A DNA stretch of 64,000 nucleotides from Maritimibacter sp. (GCA_002695005.1 NZNT01000029.1:186001-250000); one strand, 5' to 3'. Counted from the stretch's first letter, positions 27,834 through 37,821 are shown. Made by a program: numbers and translations. The notes: generated by a model not told the origin, from the sequence alone.

Positions 27834-28729
27834 GTGTCACCACCGAGCATGCGGCAAAGGTCATCAAACTCATCCAGCGTGGCATAACGGATCGTGACGC
27901 TTCCCTTGTCGTCGCCTGCCTTGTGGTCGATCAGAACTTTCATACCCGAAGCGGCGGACAACGACTTCTCTAATGCCAGGGTGTCCGCGTCCTTCTCGGC
28001 CTTTTGCGAAGCGCGGGGTGTCGATGTCTCTGGTTTCGCCGCCTTGGCCTGTTTTTCGATCTCCCGGACCGAAAGTCCCTGAGAAACAGCCTTCTTCGCG
28101 AGCCCGAGAGGATCATCAGCTGTAAGGATTGCGCGCGCAGCCCCTGCGGAGAGCTTGCCTTCCCGCAAATACTCCAGAATCTCCTCCGGAAGGCCGAGCA
28201 GACGCATCATGTTCGCGATGTGTGACCTGGATTTTCCAAGAGCTTCGGCAAGCTTCTCCTGAGTGTGGCCGAATTTCTCCATCAAGTCTTTGTACCCGGC
28301 CGCCTCCTCGACGGCGTTCAGGTCCGCGCGCTGGATGTTCTCGATGATGGCAACTTCGAGCGACTCGGTGTCGTCGTATTCACGGACGATCGCGGGGACT
28401 TCATGCAAGCGCGCCACCTGAGCCGCGCGCCACCGGCGTTCCCCGGCGACAATCTGGAACATATCGACCTTGCCAGGATGCGGGCGGACGATCAGCGGTT
28501 GGATGATACCCTTTTCTTTGATCGAGTTCGCGAGATCCTCCAACCGTTCCTTCGAGAACTGCCGGCGGGGCTGATCAGGATTGGCTTCCACGCGATCTAT
28601 CGGAATCAACATGTCGGGCTTTCTGGTCCCAGATACCTCACCATCTTGTGTTGCCGTCTCCGGCTGCACGTCGGCCATTAGGGCCGACAATCCACGGCCG
28701 AGACCCCTGTTTTGCTTTTTAGTCGCCAT
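27830..28729 (-). CDS. parB: ParB, chromosome partitioning CTPase/DNA-binding protein
   Basis: A 299-residue ParB. It has the N-terminal RGLGRGLSALMAD segment that contacts ParA, the ParB/Srx CTP-binding domain with GERRWRAAQVA and ENIQRADLNAVEEA, a helix-turn-helix (TQEKLAEALGKSRSHIANMM) and a C-terminal dimerisation domain. It spreads from parS, nucleating origin segregation; two perfect parS sites lie 1.3 and 3.3 kb upstream in this gene cluster. TAGGAGG precedes the ATG, which lies 9 bases from the parA stop. Confidence 0.97.
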   Translation of the reverse strand: MATKKQNRGLGRGLSALMADVQPETATQDGEVSGTRKPDMLIPIDRVEANPDQPRRQFSKERLEDLANSIKEKGIIQPLIVRPHPGKVDMFQIVAGERRWRAAQVARLHEVPAIVREYDDTESLEVAIIENIQRADLNAVEEAAGYKDLMEKFGHTQEKLAEALGKSRSHIANMMRLLGLPEEILEYLREGKLSAGAARAILTADDPLGLAKKAVSQGLSVREIEKQAKAAKPETSTPRASQKAEKDADTLALEKSLSAASGMKVLIDHKAGDDKGSVTIRYATLDEFDDLCRMLGGDT

Positions 28730-28738
28730 TTCTGCCTC

Positions 28739-29512
28739 CTACCCGGCTTTCTTTACCAGCTCTTGAGCCAGGGCCACATAGGCCTGGCTGCCTTTTGAAT
28801 GCGGATCGTATGTGATGACCGGCATCGCGAATGACGGAGCCTCGCTAACGCGCACGTTCCGCGGCACGACCGTCTTGAAGACGAGCTCACCAAGCGTTTC
28901 ACGAGCATCGGCCTCGACCTGCTGCGCCAAGTTGTTTCGCAAGTCGTGCATGGTAAGGACCACGCCTTCGATCCGGAGCATCGGGTTTGCGGCTTCACGA
29001 ACCTCTCGAATTGTCAGCATCAACTGGCTGAGACCTTCGAGCGCAAAAAACTCGGACTGGAGTGGTATCAGAACCGAATGGGCTGCAACCAAGGCGTTGA
29101 CCGTGAGAAGGTTCAGCGAGGGAGGGCAGTCGATCAGAACATAATCATAAACATTGCCGGTTGGCGGACGAAGGGCGTCATGCAGCAAATGCGACCGCTT
29201 TTCGTTCGCCACCAACTCAATGTCCGCTGAGGACAGGTCCGTCGTGGCCGGGGCAATCCAAAGCTTCTCTACATCCGTCTCGACCACGACATCTGCGAGG
29301 GGGATTTCTTCGAGCAACAAGTCGTAGGTGGTCAGCTTGCGATCCGTGGCTTCGATCCCCAGTCCCGTTGATGCATTGCCCTGCGGGTCAAGGTCCACGA
29401 TTAGAACCTCAAATCCGGCCGCAGATAGGGCAGCGGCGAGGTTGATTGCCGTGGTTGTCTTTCCAACACCGCCCTTCTGGTTCGTCACCGCGATAATCTT
29501 TGTGTCAGGCAC
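28739..29512 (-). CDS. parA: ParA, chromosome partitioning ATPase
   Basis: A MinD/ParA-type ATPase, about 257 residues, with deviant Walker A KGGVGKTTTAINLAAALS, Walker A' DLDPQGNASTGLG and Walker B DYVLIDCPPSL. It forms the gradient that moves ParB-parS complexes. The GTG at 29512 is preferred: GGAG lies 9 bases upstream and the start overlaps the rsmG stop by 8 bases. An ATG at 29551 would add 13 residues but has no ribosome site. Confidence 0.95.
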   Translation of the reverse strand: MPDTKIIAVTNQKGGVGKTTTAINLAAALSAAGFEVLIVDLDPQGNASTGLGIEATDRKLTTYDLLLEEIPLADVVVETDVEKLWIAPATTDLSSADIELVANEKRSHLLHDALRPPTGNVYDYVLIDCPPSLNLLTVNALVAAHSVLIPLQSEFFALEGLSQLMLTIREVREAANPMLRIEGVVLTMHDLRNNLAQQVEADARETLGELVFKTVVPRNVRVSEAPSFAMPVITYDPHSKGSQAYVALAQELVKKAG

Positions 29513-30125
29513 GGTGAATGTCTCCGATCTTGAGAATGACGGCGTTGTCATGTGTCAGGCTGGGGTATGTATCCGCCTGAAACGTCCATGTTTCAAGCGC
29601 TTCTTGGATCTCAGGGGCTGAACTGGAGCCTTTCGGAAAAAGTGCGATTCCGTCTGACGACAGGTGTCGTCTGGCGAAACCGAGCAGGGTTTTCAGGGGT
29701 GCCAGGGCTCGCGCAGACACGATGTCGGCACCTTGAGGTTCAAGGATTTCAATACGACGGCTGAGGATTGTAGCCGATGCTCCCGTTTCCCGTGTTACGG
29801 TCCGTAGGAACGCGGATTTTCGCTGATCGCTCTCCACACAGGTCACATTCAATTTGGGGCGCTTTTCGCTCGCCAAGATTGCTACAATCAGACCCGGGAA
29901 CCCGCCCCCAGTGCCGAGATCGAGCCAACTGGTCGCCTTTTCAGGCGCAAGCGATAGCAATTGCGCAGAATCCAGAAAGTGTCGGCTCCATAGTTCCGGA
30001 AGAGTTTGTTTGGAAACCAGGTTTATTTTGGGATTCCACCGCTCAAGCAGAGCGGCGTATGTCGTCAGTTTGTCGAGTGTTTCACGTGAAACATTCGAGG
30101 TCTCAGCGAACTGCTCGGGCGTCAT
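29505..30125 (-). CDS. rsmG: RsmG, 16S rRNA (guanine-N7) methyltransferase
   Basis: A 206-residue SAM methyltransferase (GidB) with [17 protein letters not shown] and [14 protein letters not shown]. It methylates G527 of 16S rRNA in characterised relatives. The ATG overlaps the mnmG stop (ATGA). Codons 11-16 (NVSRET) are encoded by a perfect parS palindrome, so this gene doubles as a ParB loading site. Confidence 0.95.
   Translation of the reverse strand: MTPEQFAETSNVSRETLDKLTTYAALLERWNPKINLVSKQTLPELWSRHFLDSAQLLSLAPEKATSWLDLGTGGGFPGLIVAILASEKRPKLNVTCVESDQRKSAFLRTVTRETGASATILSRRIEILEPQGADIVSARALAPLKTLLGFARRHLSSDGIALFPKGSSSAPEIQEALETWTFQADTYPSLTHDNAVILKIGDIHRA
30078..30093. promoter_or_regulatory. 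parS: parS centromere site (inside rsmG)
   Basis: TGTTTCACGTGAAACA is a perfect 16-bp palindrome identical to the canonical bacterial parS. It lies inside rsmG codons 11-16, about 4.5 kb from the proposed replication origin. Confidence 0.92.
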
Positions 30126-31990
30126 GCGCTCCGAGCCCGATTCTTCTGCCGAAGCTTTGCGAGAATTAGCGTCAAGGCTGCTGGCGTCATTCCCTCGATA
30201 CGCCCGGCTTGCCCAAGCGTTTCTGGTCGCACTGAAGAAAGCTTAGCCTTCAGTTCCCCCGTCAGTCCGTCAAGGTCACCATATTCAAAATCACCGGGTA
30301 TCGCGTGGCCTTCATCCCGTCGCATCGCCTCGACTTCACGCTTCTGCCGCTCAATATAGCGATCGTACAGCGCGTCTTTCGAAACTTGAGCACGGACCTC
30401 GTAATCCACTTGCTCCAGCGAAGGCTCAAGCTTGAGCACTGCGTCAAAATTCACGTCAGGCAACGATAACAGGTCAAACCCGCTCCGGCGTGTGCCGTCC
30501 TCCCGCACACGCCCCCCCACCGAGTTCACTTGCTGAGGGGTATATGTCTTCGACTTCAACGTAGATTTTGCGGCATTCAGGCGATCCATCTTGTTCTGAA
30601 ACGCGAATCTACGCTCATCTGAGATCGCATCAAGACCGATTGCCAATGGCGTAAGGCGTTGGTCCGCGTTGTCCGCGCGCAAGGCAAGTCGGAATTCAGC
30701 TCTAGAGGTAAACATACGATAAGGTTCGGTCACCCCTCGCGTCACCAGATCGTCAATCATGACGCCGATATAGGATTCCGAGCGTGAAAACACGCAAGGC
30801 GCGCCCTCCAAGGCGGCCAAGCCTGCATTGAATCCGGCGACGATTCCCTGCGCGGCCGCTTCCTCATACCCGGTCGTCCCGTTGATTTGGCCAGCGAGAA
30901 AGAGGCCGGGCACGTCACGGAGCTCAAGCGTGGTACGCAGTGCTCGCGGATCAACGTAATCGTATTCTATCGCGTAACCGGGCTGAGTGATTTCGGCCGC
31001 TTCCAGGCCGGCAATCGAACGAACATAAGCCTCTTGAACGTCGACGGGCAAAGAGGTGGAGATGCCGTTGGGATAGACGGTATCAACATCAAGGCCTTCG
31101 GGTTCCAGAAAGATCTGATGTGACGTCTTCTCGGCAAAACGCACAACCTTATCTTCAATCGACGGGCAATACCTTGGACCAACACCATCGATCATACCTC
31201 CATACATCGCAGAACGATCCAAGTTGGCGCGAATGATGTCGTGGGTCGCCTCATTCGTATGCGTTATTCCGCAAGAGACTTGCCGCACTTCGGGCTTACG
31301 GCTAAGGAAGGAGAACATTTCCGGTTGGTCGTCGCCGGGCTGTGTGCCGAGGATATCCCAGCTTATGGTCCTGCCATTCAGACGCGGTGGCGTGCCGGTC
31401 TTGAGGCGACCTAGCGGTAGGCCGAAACTGTCAATCTGCTCGGCCAGGCGCACGGACGGACGATCGCCCATCCGTCCCCCGACCCGCTTTTTATCTCCGA
31501 TATGGATGACGCCACGTAGAAATGTACCAGTGGTCAACACAACCGATGACGCGACAAGCCGAGCTCCATCCTCCAATACGACTCCGGTTACCCGGTCACC
31601 GTCCAAAAGAAGTTCCGTAACTTCTCCCTCAACTAGATGAAGTCCGCGCTGTTCTTTCACCAATCGAGCGATCGCCGCACGGTACAACGTGCGGTCAGCT
31701 TGAGCCCTGGGGCCCTGGACTGCAGGTCCCTTCGACCGGTTCAGTAACCGGAATTGAATGCCTGCGTAATCCGCCGCACGCCCCATAAGGCCATCCAGCG
31801 CATCAATTTCACGCACAAGGTGCCCTTTTCCCAAGCCACCAATTGCAGGATTGCATGACATCACCCCAAGGTCGCTCTTCCGTAGGGTGATAAGGGCGGT
31901 CCGAGCCCCTAGGCGAGCGCTAGCTGCTGCGGCGTCCACCCCTGCATGTCCACCACCCACAACAATGACGTCAAAATCAGAATGTTTCAC
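30122..31990 (-). CDS. mnmG: MnmG (GidA), tRNA wobble uridine modification enzyme
   Basis: A 622-residue FAD protein that with MnmE installs cmnm5 on U34 of certain tRNAs. The FAD-binding motif [17 protein letters not shown] is near residues 8-24; other family blocks are [31 protein letters not shown] and [17 protein letters not shown]. The start is taken as GTG at 31990 (MKHSDFDVI) because GGGAG lies 8 bases upstream; a GTG three codons earlier (MFHVKHS) has its ribosome site too close. Either way a parS palindrome covers the start region. It ends overlapping rsmG by ATGA. Confidence 0.95.
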   Translation of the reverse strand: MKHSDFDVIVVGGGHAGVDAAAASARLGARTALITLRKSDLGVMSCNPAIGGLGKGHLVREIDALDGLMGRAADYAGIQFRLLNRSKGPAVQGPRAQADRTLYRAAIARLVKEQRGLHLVEGEVTELLLDGDRVTGVVLEDGARLVASSVVLTTGTFLRGVIHIGDKKRVGGRMGDRPSVRLAEQIDSFGLPLGRLKTGTPPRLNGRTISWDILGTQPGDDQPEMFSFLSRKPEVRQVSCGITHTNEATHDIIRANLDRSAMYGGMIDGVGPRYCPSIEDKVVRFAEKTSHQIFLEPEGLDVDTVYPNGISTSLPVDVQEAYVRSIAGLEAAEITQPGYAIEYDYVDPRALRTTLELRDVPGLFLAGQINGTTGYEEAAAQGIVAGFNAGLAALEGAPCVFSRSESYIGVMIDDLVTRGVTEPYRMFTSRAEFRLALRADNADQRLTPLAIGLDAISDERRFAFQNKMDRLNAAKSTLKSKTYTPQQVNSVGGRVREDGTRRSGFDLLSLPDVNFDAVLKLEPSLEQVDYEVRAQVSKDALYDRYIERQKREVEAMRRDEGHAIPGDFEYGDLDGLTGELKAKLSSVRPETLGQAGRIEGMTPAALTLILAKLRQKNRARSA

Positions 31991-31998
31991 GTGAAACA
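31983..31998. promoter_or_regulatory. parS: parS centromere site (at the mnmG start)
   Basis: TGTTTCACGTGAAACA, a second perfect parS palindrome, spans the ribosome-site/start-codon region of mnmG and lies about 2.6 kb from the proposed origin. Confidence 0.93.
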
Positions 31999-32014
31999 CT
32001 CCCTCTGTGAATTC

Positions 32015-33286
32015 TCATTTACCGAGGCAGAAACTGGAGAATATTTCGTCCAGTACCATCTCAACATCCACCCGTCCTACGAGCGAGTCGAGCGACCTTA
32101 TCGCCGACCAAAGCTCTTCTGCCGCAAGTTCGGAGCGTCCCATCCCGGCATCTATCTCGATTCGCGCAGTTTCCAAAGTCCGCAAAGCGGACTCGATCGC
32201 AATACGGTGGCGCTGCCGGATCGCCGTTCCCGCTCCTGCCGCACGGTTCTCCAAGATGTCCGAGATCTGGGAAACAAGGCCGTCGATTCCAAGCCCGGTC
32301 TTCCCCGATACGCCACCCCCTGTAAGATCGCCCTTTCCCCTCACGACAATATCATCACCGACGGGTTCAAAATCCAGAGGCTCTTCGGACAGAAGAAAGA
32401 CCCGGAGATCAGCTTCCGCCGCCCGAACCCTCGCGCGTTCGATCCCCAAACGCTCAACCAAATCTTCCGAACTCCGGATACCTGCTGTATCCAAGATCGT
32501 GACAGGAAGTCCGCCCACATCCATCCGAACCTCGATCACGTCCCGCGTCGTCCCCGCAATATCGGACGTGATCGCCGCTTCCCGTCCCGCGAGGGCATTA
32601 AGGAGGGTGGATTTGCCTGCATTCGGCGCACCCACAATGGCCACCTCGAAGCCATCACGAATACGCTCTGAAATGATGGCACCCTTGGACTCCGCCACCA
32701 GGCCCTGAGACGTCCGGTCAATCAGCTGAAGGACCTCCGGGGCTACGTTTTCCGGAACCTCCTCATCCGCAAAATCAATCGTGGCTTCAAGGAGCGCCGC
32801 GGCGCGTATCAAATCGCTGCGCCAAACTTCGGCTTTTTCTCCAAGAGCACCAGACAGCACACGCAGAGCTTGCCGTCTCTGCGCCTCAGTTTCACTGTCG
32901 ATGAGATCCGCAAGCCCCTCGACCTGAGCCAGGTCGAGTCGTTCGTTCTCCAGAGCGCGCCGCGTGAACTCTCCCGCTTCGGCAAGCCGCAATGCGGGTA
33001 TCCGCTCAAGCTCACTTAAGACTGCGCTGACCACAGCGGTCGAACCGTGAAGGTGGAACTCGACAACGTCTTCACCGGTGAAGCTGTGACCCGCCTCAAA
33101 GGTCAGAACAAGCGCTTCATCCAAGTCACCGTTGGTACCGCGCAACACACGCACGCCCGAGCGTCGGGGCTCCGGCAATTGACCAGCTAGCGAGCGCCCG
33201 GCAGAGAATGCATCCGGACCGGAAACCCGGATCACGGCTACGCCAGCCTTCCCCCGCGCAGAAGCGAGTGCAAAGATCGTATCCAT
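32015..33286 (-). CDS. mnmE: MnmE (TrmE), tRNA modification GTPase
   Basis: A 423-residue GTPase partner of MnmG. The N-terminal folate-binding domain ([20 protein letters not shown]) is followed by helical segments and the G domain: G1 [12 protein letters not shown], switch DIAGTTRD, G3 DTAGI. The C-terminal motif FCLGK is the conserved C-(I/L)-G-K that carries the catalytic cysteine. The gap to mnmG downstream is only about 24 bases, and rho lies 27 bases upstream. Confidence 0.95.
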   Translation of the reverse strand: MDTIFALASARGKAGVAVIRVSGPDAFSAGRSLAGQLPEPRRSGVRVLRGTNGDLDEALVLTFEAGHSFTGEDVVEFHLHGSTAVVSAVLSELERIPALRLAEAGEFTRRALENERLDLAQVEGLADLIDSETEAQRRQALRVLSGALGEKAEVWRSDLIRAAALLEATIDFADEEVPENVAPEVLQLIDRTSQGLVAESKGAIISERIRDGFEVAIVGAPNAGKSTLLNALAGREAAITSDIAGTTRDVIEVRMDVGGLPVTILDTAGIRSSEDLVERLGIERARVRAAEADLRVFLLSEEPLDFEPVGDDIVVRGKGDLTGGGVSGKTGLGIDGLVSQISDILENRAAGAGTAIRQRHRIAIESALRTLETARIEIDAGMGRSELAAEELWSAIRSLDSLVGRVDVEMVLDEIFSSFCLGK

Positions 33287-33313
33287 GTGTAACCTGTTGT
33301 TTTAAAACAGGGA

Positions 33314-34582
33314 TCAGGCGTTCATCGAGTCGAAGAAGTCGTCGTTGCTCTTCGTCTGCTTGAGCTTCGAGATCAGGAACTCTATCGCATCCGTGGTCCC
33401 CATCGGGTTCAGAATACGACGCAGCACATAGGTCTTCTGCAAGTCCTTTGCATCCACCAAGAGCTCTTCTTTCCGCGTACCGGACTTGAGGATATCCATG
33501 GCCGGGAAGATCCGCTTATCCGAGACCTTCCGATCCAGAACCAGTTCCGAGTTACCGGTGCCTTTGAATTCCTCAAAGATCACCTCGTCCATCCGGCTGC
33601 CCGTATCGATCAGGGCCGTCGCGATGATCGTCAGAGACCCGCCCTCTTCGATGTTCCGCGCGGCACCGAAGAACCGTTTGGGACGCTGGAGCGCGTTCGC
33701 ATCCACACCACCAGTCAAGACCTTCCCGGAAGACGGGACGGTCGTGTTAAATGCCCGCCCGAGACGCGTGATGGAGTCGAGCAAAATGACAACGTCACGC
33801 TTATGCTCCACAAGGCGCTTCGCCTTCTCGATAACCATTTCCGACACCGCAACGTGGCGCGAGGCCGGCTCATCGAAGGTCGAGGCAACGACCTCCCCCT
33901 TCACGGAGCGTTTCATGTCCGTGACTTCTTCGGGCCGCTCATCGATCAGAAGAACGATCAGATAAACCTCGGGGTGATTGACCGAAATCGAATGCGCGAT
34001 GTTCTGCATGAGCACGGTTTTGCCGGTCCGCGGAGGCGCCACGATCAGTGATCGCTGGCCTTTGCCGATTGGTGCGACCAGGTCGATAATGCGGGCCGAG
34101 CGATCCTTGATCGTCGGATCCTCGATCTCCATCTTCAGCCGCTCATCCGGGTGCAGCGGCGTCAGGTTGTCGAACGCCACCTTGTGCCGCGCGGTCTCGG
34201 GATCTGTGAAGTTGATCTTCTCGACCAACGTGATCGCAAAATAATTCTCGTTCTCACCGGGCGCGGAAATGACGCCTTCAACGGTGTCCCCCGTCCGGAG
34301 CGAGTGCTTCCGGATCATGTCGGGCGACATATAGATGTCATCGGGACCCGGCAGATAGTTTGCCTCTGGCGAGCGCAGAAAACCGAAGCCATCCTGAAGC
34401 ACCTCGAGCACGCCGTCGCCAGCGATCTCCCACCCGTCTTCGGCCCGCGCTTGCAGGATCTGGAACATCATCTCCCCTTTGCGCATGGTCGAGGCGTTCT
34501 CAATCTCCAGTTCCTCAGCCAGAGAAAGAAGATCCTTGGGGCTCTGCGCCTTCAGGTCGGACAGGTTCAATCGTTGTGTCAT
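33314..34582 (-). CDS. rho: Transcription termination factor Rho
   Basis: A 422-residue Rho: N-terminal RNA-binding domain ([13 protein letters not shown]), Walker A APPRTGKT at residues 182-189, Walker [17 protein letters not shown]-loop and R-loop regions ([20 protein letters not shown]). It unwinds and releases untranslated transcripts. It is the first gene leftward of the proposed origin. Its ribosome site (GGTGA) is weak, and a short reading frame with a better site overlaps the start out of frame, which may matter for control of rho. Confidence 0.97.
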   Translation of the reverse strand: MTQRLNLSDLKAQSPKDLLSLAEELEIENASTMRKGEMMFQILQARAEDGWEIAGDGVLEVLQDGFGFLRSPEANYLPGPDDIYMSPDMIRKHSLRTGDTVEGVISAPGENENYFAITLVEKINFTDPETARHKVAFDNLTPLHPDERLKMEIEDPTIKDRSARIIDLVAPIGKGQRSLIVAPPRTGKTVLMQNIAHSISVNHPEVYLIVLLIDERPEEVTDMKRSVKGEVVASTFDEPASRHVAVSEMVIEKAKRLVEHKRDVVILLDSITRLGRAFNTTVPSSGKVLTGGVDANALQRPKRFFGAARNIEEGGSLTIIATALIDTGSRMDEVIFEEFKGTGNSELVLDRKVSDKRIFPAMDILKSGTRKEELLVDAKDLQKTYVLRRILNPMGTTDAIEFLISKLKQTKSNDDFFDSMNA

Positions 34583-35116
34583 TGGGAGTCACCAATCTGA
34601 CGGCGCAGGGCGCGGTCGGGTCTCGGGAATGGAAAAACGAAAAGCCGGACGGCCCTCGCGTGAGCCGGATATAGGCAACGAGCCATGCCAAGTCAATCTT
34701 GCCCTTCTTTGCAGGTCCCTTGGCTGCCGTCATCTCTGACCATCCTTAAATAAAGAAAGATAGATTAAGAGTTGATGAAGGATGTAGGGCCTGTGGGTAA
34801 TGGGGATTACCCGCTTATCCGCAAACTCGCCCGCAATCACGCTCTGGATTGGATAAGTTCGTTCAGACCATGGAAATAGAATTATTTTCTATTTATTTTC
34901 AAGAAGTTAATGAAAATTTGCCATGTGCATAATCTCGGGGATTGTCTGTTCTTACGGCATTTCATGCCCAAGCCGTACAAAACTGATTTCGGGTGTGGAG
35001 CGGTGTCCGAACAGAATGTCGGAAACCCGCCGATACCAGTGAAAGCCAGAATTGCACACACTGGCTCACAATCGCATAAGGAAGAACAAACAGAGATTTT
35101 CCACAGGGTTCCCAAC
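34583..35116. other. oriC: Candidate chromosomal replication origin (oriC), gene-free AT-rich region
   Basis: The only gene-free stretch over 300 bases in the window (534 bases), between divergent rho and maf. Two 9-mers match the DnaA consensus TTWTNCACA exactly: TTATGCACA (complement of 34924-34932) and TTTTCCACA (35097-35105). Two more have one mismatch to TTATCCACA: TTACCCACA (complement of 34792-34800) and TTATCCGCA (34815-34823). Positions 34871-34919 are about 16% GC, a plausible unwinding element. Genes diverge on both sides; parAB and two parS sites lie nearby. In Caulobacter the same flanking blocks (mnmG-mnmE-rho and maf-aroE-coaE-dnaQ) bracket oriC. Only circumstantial evidence is available here. 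Confidence 0.7.
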
Positions 35117-35716
35117 ATGGCCACGCCGCTGATCCTCGCCTCCGGCTCCGAAACTCGGGCCCAGTTGCTTGCCAATGCCCGCATCGATTTCGAAGTTCTT
35201 CCGGCTCGCGTCGACGAATCGGCTTTGCGCGCTGGTCTGGATGCGGAGAAAGCCTCGCCGCGTGATGTGTCGGATGTCTTGGCAGAGTACAAAGCGCGCA
35301 AGGTCGGTGGGAAACGACCGGAAGCGCTTGTCCTTGGATGTGATCAGATCGCTGCGCTGAAGGGTGAAATAATGACCAAGCCCGAAACGCCGGAAGCAGC
35401 CTGTAACCAGCTCGCGAAGTTATCCGGTCAGACGCACCATCTGATGTCGGCCGCGGTCATCTATCACGAAAATGAGCCGATCTGGCGCCATGTGGGAGTG
35501 GTCCGGATGACAATGCGCGACCTGTCCACGTCCTATATCGACTCCTATGTGGACCGAAACTGGGAGAGCGTCCGACATTCGGTTGGCGCCTACAAACTCG
35601 AGGAGGAAGGGGTCCGGCTTTTCACACAAATTAATGGCTCGTATTTCAATGTTCTCGGCTTGCCGCTGACCGAGCTGATATCCTATCTCATCATCAGGGG
35701 AGATCTGGAGTCATGA
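35117..35716 (+). CDS. maf: Maf-family nucleotide pyrophosphatase
   Basis: A 199-residue Maf protein that hydrolyses non-canonical or modified nucleoside triphosphates. Typical motifs are LASGSETRAQLL at the N-terminus (S-x-S-x-x-R), LGCDQIAALKG with the catalytic Asp, KPETPEAA and HSVGAYKLEEEGVRLF. The subtype (dTTP/UTP versus m7GTP) is not decided. The ATG at 35117 lies 12 bases after a DnaA box; the frame extends upstream into the origin region but loses all Maf character. It overlaps the aroE-like gene by ATGA. Confidence 0.9.
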   Translation: MATPLILASGSETRAQLLANARIDFEVLPARVDESALRAGLDAEKASPRDVSDVLAEYKARKVGGKRPEALVLGCDQIAALKGEIMTKPETPEAACNQLAKLSGQTHHLMSAAVIYHENEPIWRHVGVVRMTMRDLSTSYIDSYVDRNWESVRHSVGAYKLEEEGVRLFTQINGSYFNVLGLPLTELISYLIIRGDLES

Positions 35717-36546
35717 CAGATGCGCCAATGCCGATCGCGGCCGTGATGCTCGCCCCTGGCGAGGTGAGTCGACTGCCCGCGTTGTTCGACCATTGGCTCT
35801 GGGCGACGCAGCTTCCGGGGCGGTATCTACCCCTGACAGTAGAAGAGCAGAACATCGGAGAAATAATTTCCGCACTGCCGAAGGCCGGCTTTGTCGGTCT
35901 GCATGTGTCGCAGAGCTTCCAGAAGATCGTGCTGGACCATGCTGACATCATCACGGACCGGGCCGCTCTCATGTCAGGGGCGAATACGCTGATTTTCCGT
36001 CGAGATGGCAAGATACACGCAGACAACACTGACGGGTACGGATTCATCGAAAACATCCGGCAGACCATGCCGCACTGGAATCCGCGTGTTGCTCCCGCAG
36101 CCATTTATGGGGCGGGTCGCACGGCACGCGTGGTCATATCAGCGTTGATTGAAGTGGGTGTGACGGAGATCCGTCTGACCTCGCGCACGCGGCCCAAGGC
36201 TGAGCAGCTGCGAAGCGAGTTCGGCACACGGATCGAAGTGGTGGACTGGCTCAAGGCTGGCAATATGGCCGAGGGTGCAGCGACCGTGGTCAACGCAACC
36301 CCTTTGGGGAGCGCCGGTCATTCGGAGTTTCGCGTTCCACTGGACGGTTTAACGCCCGGAGCCGTGGCTTGTGACCTCACTGTCGATCCGCCACAGACCC
36401 GATTTCTCCAACAGGCTGCTGCCTACGGGTGCCATGTCGCGGATGGCGTGGGGATGCTCATCTGTCAGGCGACGCCGAGCTTCGAGCGCTGGTTTGGTCA
36501 CCGACCACCGAACGACGAGGCGGCACGGATTGCGGCGGCGTCATGA
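35713..36546 (+). CDS. Shikimate dehydrogenase-like protein with altered active site
   Basis: A 277-residue AroE-family protein in the usual AroE position between maf and coaE. The fold is recognisable ([54 protein letters not shown]). However, the shikimate-binding and catalytic residues are mostly replaced: S-x-S-P becomes SRLP (second Ser lost at residue 21), and N-V-T-x-P-x-K becomes HVSQSFQ (residues 64-70) so that the catalytic Lys aligns with Gln70. The D-x-V-Y motif becomes DLTV, and GAGGAA becomes GAGRTA. The reading frame is intact and overlaps both neighbours by ATGA. It may have lost the AroE reaction or gained another; a second aroE would then be needed elsewhere. Confidence 0.85.
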   Translation: MTDAPMPIAAVMLAPGEVSRLPALFDHWLWATQLPGRYLPLTVEEQNIGEIISALPKAGFVGLHVSQSFQKIVLDHADIITDRAALMSGANTLIFRRDGKIHADNTDGYGFIENIRQTMPHWNPRVAPAAIYGAGRTARVVISALIEVGVTEIRLTSRTRPKAEQLRSEFGTRIEVVDWLKAGNMAEGAATVVNATPLGSAGHSEFRVPLDGLTPGAVACDLTVDPPQTRFLQQAAAYGCHVADGVGMLICQATPSFERWFGHRPPNDEAARIAAAS

Positions 36547-37136
36547 CCTACGTCATCGGCCTCACCGGCTCCATAGGAATGGGGAAAAGCACGACCGCGA
36601 AGATGTTCGCAGAGGCAGGCGTGCCGGTCTGGGATGCCGATGCCTCTGTTCATCGGCTTTATGCCCCCGGCGGCGCAGCGGTCGAACCGATAAGAGCGGT
36701 CCGGCCTGAAGCCATCGTCGATGGCGCCGTCAGCCGCGATGTTCTGAAGGACTGGATAGCAAAGGATCCGGAGGCGTTGGGCAAGATCGAGGCCATCGTT
36801 CACCCGCTTGTCGGTCAGGATCGACAGAAATTCCTTAGTGACGCGGATGCCGAGATTGTTCTGTTTGACATACCGCTCCTGTTCGAAACCGGCGGAAACA
36901 TGGCAATGGACGCGGTCATCGTAGTGTCGGTGCCAGACGACGTGCAGCGCGAAAGAGTCCTCGCCCGTGGCACAATGTCTGAAGCCGCGTTTGAGGCCAT
37001 CAAGGCAAAACAGATGCCAGACGCTGAAAAACGCGCGCGGGCGGATTTTGTGATCGAAACCCTTACCCTTGAAGGCGCGCGCGCGCAGGTTCACTCTGTC
37101 CTCGAGCGGATACGAAAGGACATCGGCAATGCGTGA
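36543..37136 (+). CDS. coaE: Dephospho-CoA kinase
   Basis: A 197-residue P-loop kinase that performs the last step of CoA synthesis. P-loop GSIGMGKST at residues 9-17, substrate motif [11 protein letters not shown], then [12 protein letters not shown] and [11 protein letters not shown] are all standard. The ATG overlaps the upstream stop by ATGA and the 3' end overlaps dnaQ by 8 bases. Confidence 0.95.
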   Translation: MTYVIGLTGSIGMGKSTTAKMFAEAGVPVWDADASVHRLYAPGGAAVEPIRAVRPEAIVDGAVSRDVLKDWIAKDPEALGKIEAIVHPLVGQDRQKFLSDADAEIVLFDIPLLFETGGNMAMDAVIVVSVPDDVQRERVLARGTMSEAAFEAIKAKQMPDAEKRARADFVIETLTLEGARAQVHSVLERIRKDIGNA

Positions 37137-37821
37137 AGTGGTGCTTGATACTGAAACGACCGGGTTTGACCCAAAAACCGGTGACCGTATGGTCGAGATC
37201 GGGGCAGTCGAACTGTTCAACCACATGCCAACGGGCCGCACCTACCACCAATACATCAACCCGGAACGCGACGTGCCCGAAGGCGCGTTTCAGGTTCACG
37301 GGTTATCGCAGGAATTCCTGCGGGATTACCCGGTCTTCAAGGATGTGGCGGATGCGTTTCTCGACTTCATCGGCGATGCAAAACTCGTGATTCACAATGC
37401 GTCGTTCGATGTGCCGTTTCTGAATGCCGAACTCGGTTGGTGCAACCGGCCGCGCATTCCGATGGAACAGGCTGTCGACACACTCCTGATCGCACGCAAG
37501 AAATACCCGGGCGCTGGCAACTCACTCGACGCATTGTGCCGGAGGTTTGGGATCGACAATTCCCACCGGACACTGCACGGCGCCCTTCTCGACTCCGAGA
37601 TCTTGGCGGAGGTGTATCTGGAGTTAATCGGCGGCAGGCAACCGGGCCTCGTTCTTGGCGCGCTCGAATCTTCGACCAACGACGCGGATCCGCAAGAAAC
37701 CTGGCGCCCGCGTCCGCGACCCGAACCGCTGCCGTCCCGGCTTACTCCGGAAGAACAGGCCGCGCATGCGGCCTTTGTCGAAGCACTTGGGGACAAGGCC
37801 CTCTGGTCCAACTCAGTTTAG
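37129..37821 (+). CDS. dnaQ: DNA polymerase III epsilon subunit (proofreading exonuclease)
   Basis: A 230-residue DEDDh exonuclease. Motifs: [11 protein letters not shown] (ExoI), [16 protein letters not shown] (ExoII) and [14 protein letters not shown] (ExoIII with catalytic His). It proofreads in the replicase. The C-terminal tail ([20 protein letters not shown]) is the alpha-subunit-binding region. It starts inside coaE and ends 4 bases into the convergent smr gene. Its place beside the candidate origin is conserved in alphaproteobacteria. Confidence 0.94.
   Translation: MREVVLDTETTGFDPKTGDRMVEIGAVELFNHMPTGRTYHQYINPERDVPEGAFQVHGLSQEFLRDYPVFKDVADAFLDFIGDAKLVIHNASFDVPFLNAELGWCNRPRIPMEQAVDTLLIARKKYPGAGNSLDALCRRFGIDNSHRTLHGALLDSEILAEVYLELIGGRQPGLVLGALESSTNDADPQETWRPRPRPEPLPSRLTPEEQAAHAAFVEALGDKALWSNSV

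Noticed and set aside
33287-33313. Palindrome CCTGTT...AACAGG between rho and mnmE as a terminator
   Set aside because: The stem is only 6 bp, AT-rich and lacks a following U-run; the genes are 27 bases apart and probably cotranscribed.
34744-34780. TTAA motifs in the origin region as a CtrA site
   Set aside because: The two TTAA elements are 25 bases apart, not 7, so they do not form the consensus.
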